From Trichoplax adhaerens (lineage: Eukaryota > Placozoa > Uniplacotomia > Trichoplacea > Trichoplacidae), in contig NW_002060946.1 of assembly GCF_000150275.1 (NCBI RefSeq), positions 6,280,667 to 6,344,666 on the forward strand: a DNA stretch of 64,000 nt. The letters are read 5' to 3'. The position numbers and the translations under genes were made by a program. The notes beneath the pieces are model-generated. The model saw nothing but the letters and a program-made list of their open reading frames with translations. It did no database searches and was not told where the DNA came from. Shown piece by piece: positions 61,101 to 64,000 of the stretch (positions are counted from its first letter, which is position 1; each line of letters opens with the position of its first letter).

Positions 61101-63898
61101 TTAAAGGGACACAAAATTCTTTACTAAATATTGAAAAGATTATTAGTGAAGATAGCCCTAAATACCACGACAATTTACTATGGATTTATTTTCTATTATT
61201 GTGTGTGTTAATGAATATATTTTAAAAATTTATTTGTTTTTATTAGTATTTTCAATTCTATGTGATTTTAATAGAGAATAGTTATAATTTAATAATACTG
61301 CATTATTCGGGCAGTCTGTTGATCTTGCATTAATCGTCATTAAATGGTGGGTTTGATATGTTATTTCTACACATAGACCATTTTTCCGAATAGAGTTAAA
61401 TGTATATACAATCATTTATTGGAGCTTAGTGATAGGCTCCGAATTTTTCCTTTAATGTACTCGTAGACAAGATTAAATAAGGTTGCAGTTTCGAAAGGGG
61501 TAGTATAAATATCAAATGAACGAATTTATTGCTGAATCATTCGAAGTATACTCATCGAATACCCAAATTGTAACCAGCAGCGGCTAATTTGAAAAGTATA
61601 GCCAGTATCGTTTATGGTAGGATAATCCTTAACAAATTATTAAGACCAGTCTTTAAGCTATAATAGTCATCCGCTGACGTCATTTAATTTACGTATCCAT
61701 TTCCTAAGGATATTAAATAGTCTATAGATTAGTCTCTATTACCTTACATTTACATCAGTTACGGTAATAAATTTGGAAAAAAGAGCTTAACAAATAGAAC
61801 GCCATCAGATTGACGTCATATGGTGGAAGTAACATAAAACTCTACTAGAAAAGTCTTCAATAAAACGTAAAGCCGTATTACATATAATAGTTTATTTCAG
61901 TAAAATAAAGGATCGGGTGAGATAAACATTACTTTATTTCCTCTATTAAACTACGCAATTTTATTTTTAGTATGATAAACTTGAGATATACAAGATTGAT
62001 ATTTTATAGAAATAGCCAAATCATATTTAAAGTCTTAACAATTGAATTCGCCTAGCAGTAATTGCCTTGATGTTTCTTGTTAAGCCAAAATAAAATAACG
62101 TCAAATTTTCTGCTATTCCTGCAATCTTAGTAACATGTAATTAAAGTAAAGCAACATTTCTTGCGTAATAACGATGGCATAAAAAAGTAAATGATAGAAG
62201 TTATAGGCTTTCTTTGCATAGAATTCTAGGATATTTTATATGATGTTAGTACCTTAAAATCTCGATAGTACGGTATTATCAAATTTCTTATCTTTAAAAA
62301 AATTTGATAAAATTGACCACAAATGGACATTTACGGATAGGAAAATAAGCATCAGACTAGAATTTACTGTCCTTTAATAACCTAATTCACTTCACTAATG
62401 TTGCATTAGTATTCTAAATCGGATATGTAATTCTGTACTGACGATTACCCCTACTGTGCCTAAAATTGATCTTTTTGCGGCGGGCTGATACGTATTTAAT
62501 CGCTTTTACAGTTTAAGATAAATTGACAATATCGTAGATAAATGAGATTTAATTTTTGCTCACTATACCATCGATACAGGAATAAGGTAGTATAGCTAGA
62601 GTACGTACGGGTAGAATAATGAATGAATGTATTAGAGATTTATGCAGAATTGACGTTTTATGTTGCTATGGAGAGCTAATCTTATTCTTTCCTATCAATG
62701 GAGGATACAAAATTACATTAAAATGATAACAGTAAAAACTATTAGTCCGGACGTAAAATAAGGAAGTACCATAAGTCAACATGATTTTGGGGGTCGAAAA
62801 AGTCAGCATATCGATGGAATGAAGTGATATACAAGGCTAGCTTTCAGGAAGAAGGAGTAATAAACAAGAGCTTATTTTAAAAGCTAAATATTAAATTTAC
62901 GAATCGAATAGAGATTGAATGACAAAGAATAGTAACAGTTGTAACTAGGATGTAATTAATATACTTCAATTGGTTGATTTTAAGCATTTACGAATTAATG
63001 AATTGCTTACGGTAACAATTATTGAATGCTATTTTGAGTGAGATAAAAGAGAACGGTGTCTGCACCCTTTCGTTCTTGTCTCACGATATTTTAGTCGGCA
63101 GTAATTGGCGGTATAAATATGATTATTCTCAAATGGAAGGGAAGTTTCGATTAATTTGAAGTATTATCGGAGCGTAGTAGTACTCTAGCGAAAAAGCGAC
63201 AGCTGGAATGATAGATAATGTCGCTTAACTGACTAGATTAAGATAATAAATAGTAAAACTGCAATCGTTCGCTGTTAGGAACTCACCGTAACGAAATTGT
63301 ATTTACTATTTATTTAACTTAGATGGAAATCAGTTCAGTTATCCAGTGATGATGGATCACTAGTGGCGATTAGTTGGGATGTACCGGAAAATGACGAAAG
63401 GTAGATTAACAAGATATCTTTTAGTATATTCTGTATTAGGTTATCTGTTGTTTAGTTGCTGTCTACGTACTATTTATCTGCTATCTTAAGTATTAAGGTC
63501 TCAAATTTCTGCAATTAAATATTAAGAAATAAGCTTTCTCCGCGATTTGAAGTCAATTGATAACTTCTTGTATTATTTTCCCTTCGACATTAAATCATTT
63601 CTATTTTATTTTTAGTGCACCTTATGTTGCAACCGTGATTGCAGAAGATTCAGTTGTCAGTGAAAATGATAGACTTGCCGGAATTCTAACACAGGTTTCC
63701 GACCATTTTGTAAGGTAAATTTATTAAATATTGATGCAATGCATGCCTTTAAAGTCATCTTTCGGGTTTCTAAAATAATAACCTATTTTGTACATTACAT
63801 TAATTTCATTTGGAACTTTTCCGATAGGGCATTTAACATTACTGAATTAAGAAAAGAAATTAGAGACCACTTGAGTGAGTTGAAGAAGAGAGTAGAGA
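58161..63898 (+). CDS. PDE9A: PDE9A, cGMP phosphodiesterase, 5' part (5 exons, runs off window)
   Basis: This is a high-affinity cGMP-specific phosphodiesterase. Exons: 58161-58229, 59510-59580, 63323-63400, 63616-63714 and 63828-63898 (129 codons plus one base). The N terminus MGSGASKNKTRNIYI parallels human PDE9A, including Gly2, which would be available for N-myristoylation if the initiator Met is removed. Next come an IYIRANGKTQR-LKF domain with TELKDLVSVACGVTK, VAISWDVPEN, DHFVRAFNITELRKE, and the coiled region HLSELKKRV that precedes the catalytic part in the family. All donors and acceptors are GT-AG and in phase. Exon 5 most likely ends before gtgagt at 63899; reading on instead meets a TGA soon after. 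The HD-type metal-binding catalytic domain is not in this window. Intron 2 is 3.7 kb. There is no sign of truncation other than the window edge. Confidence 0.9.
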
Positions 63899-64000
63899 GT
63901 GAGTTAATGGCCATCACATGACACCTTCGGCCGCAAATCCATAAATAGAAATTCTAGGATAGTTAATTTCAGGTTTAAAAGGTTTAAAAGGTTTAATTTG
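63899..64000 (+). other. start of PDE9A intron 5
   Basis: It begins with the donor gtgagttaat and ends with a short AGGTTTAAA-type repeat (aggtttaaaaggtttaaaag). No exon is seen before the window ends. Confidence 0.6.

Overview
The window is AT-rich nuclear DNA from an animal. Six protein genes can be assembled exon by exon, each broken by short introns. The encoded proteins (a PP2A scaffold, the retriever subunit VPS26C, NAA50, endonuclease G, the proteasome ATPase Rpt3 and the start of PDE9A) align to their human families almost end to end. An early-branching animal with dense conserved introns, such as a placozoan, fits best; that is inference, since no species marker was tested.

Layout. 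1-4531 holds no gene. PPP2R1A-like (+) runs 4532-12368 in 22 exons. It converges on VPS26C (-, 12526-16787, 11 exons) across a 157-base gap. VPS26C is head to head with NAA50 (+, 18341-20293, 6 exons), and the shared upstream region carries a GTAC-rich minisatellite (17060-17850) and a small ORF (17990-18196). A 2.2 kb spacer with a large tandem duplication and two orphan exon-like segments follows. Then come two tandem endonuclease G genes (+, 22533-25504 and 26759-30513, 9 exons each, identical exon plan) and PSMC4/Rpt3 (-, 32213-35549, 8 exons). From 36831 to 58160 there is no intact gene; this stretch holds tandem repeats and a heavily decayed Ty1/copia-type pol gene on the minus strand (about 42880-45300). 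PDE9A (+) starts at 58161; its first five coding exons are present and its catalytic domain lies beyond the right edge.

The genes are housekeeping functions and form no single pathway. The points most worth a second look are: (i) an apparent minor-spliceosome (U12-type) intron in PSMC4 and a possible AT-AC intron in VPS26C, plus two GC-AG introns; (ii) palindromic GTACTGTAC-type clusters just upstream of PPP2R1A, VPS26C/NAA50 and PSMC4; (iii) the endonuclease G duplication, in which the residues after the DRGH motif diverge between copies; (iv) the copia relic in the gene desert; and (v) a 45-base Rpt3-like fragment between the two endonuclease G genes. I did not find a convincing new multi-gene system.
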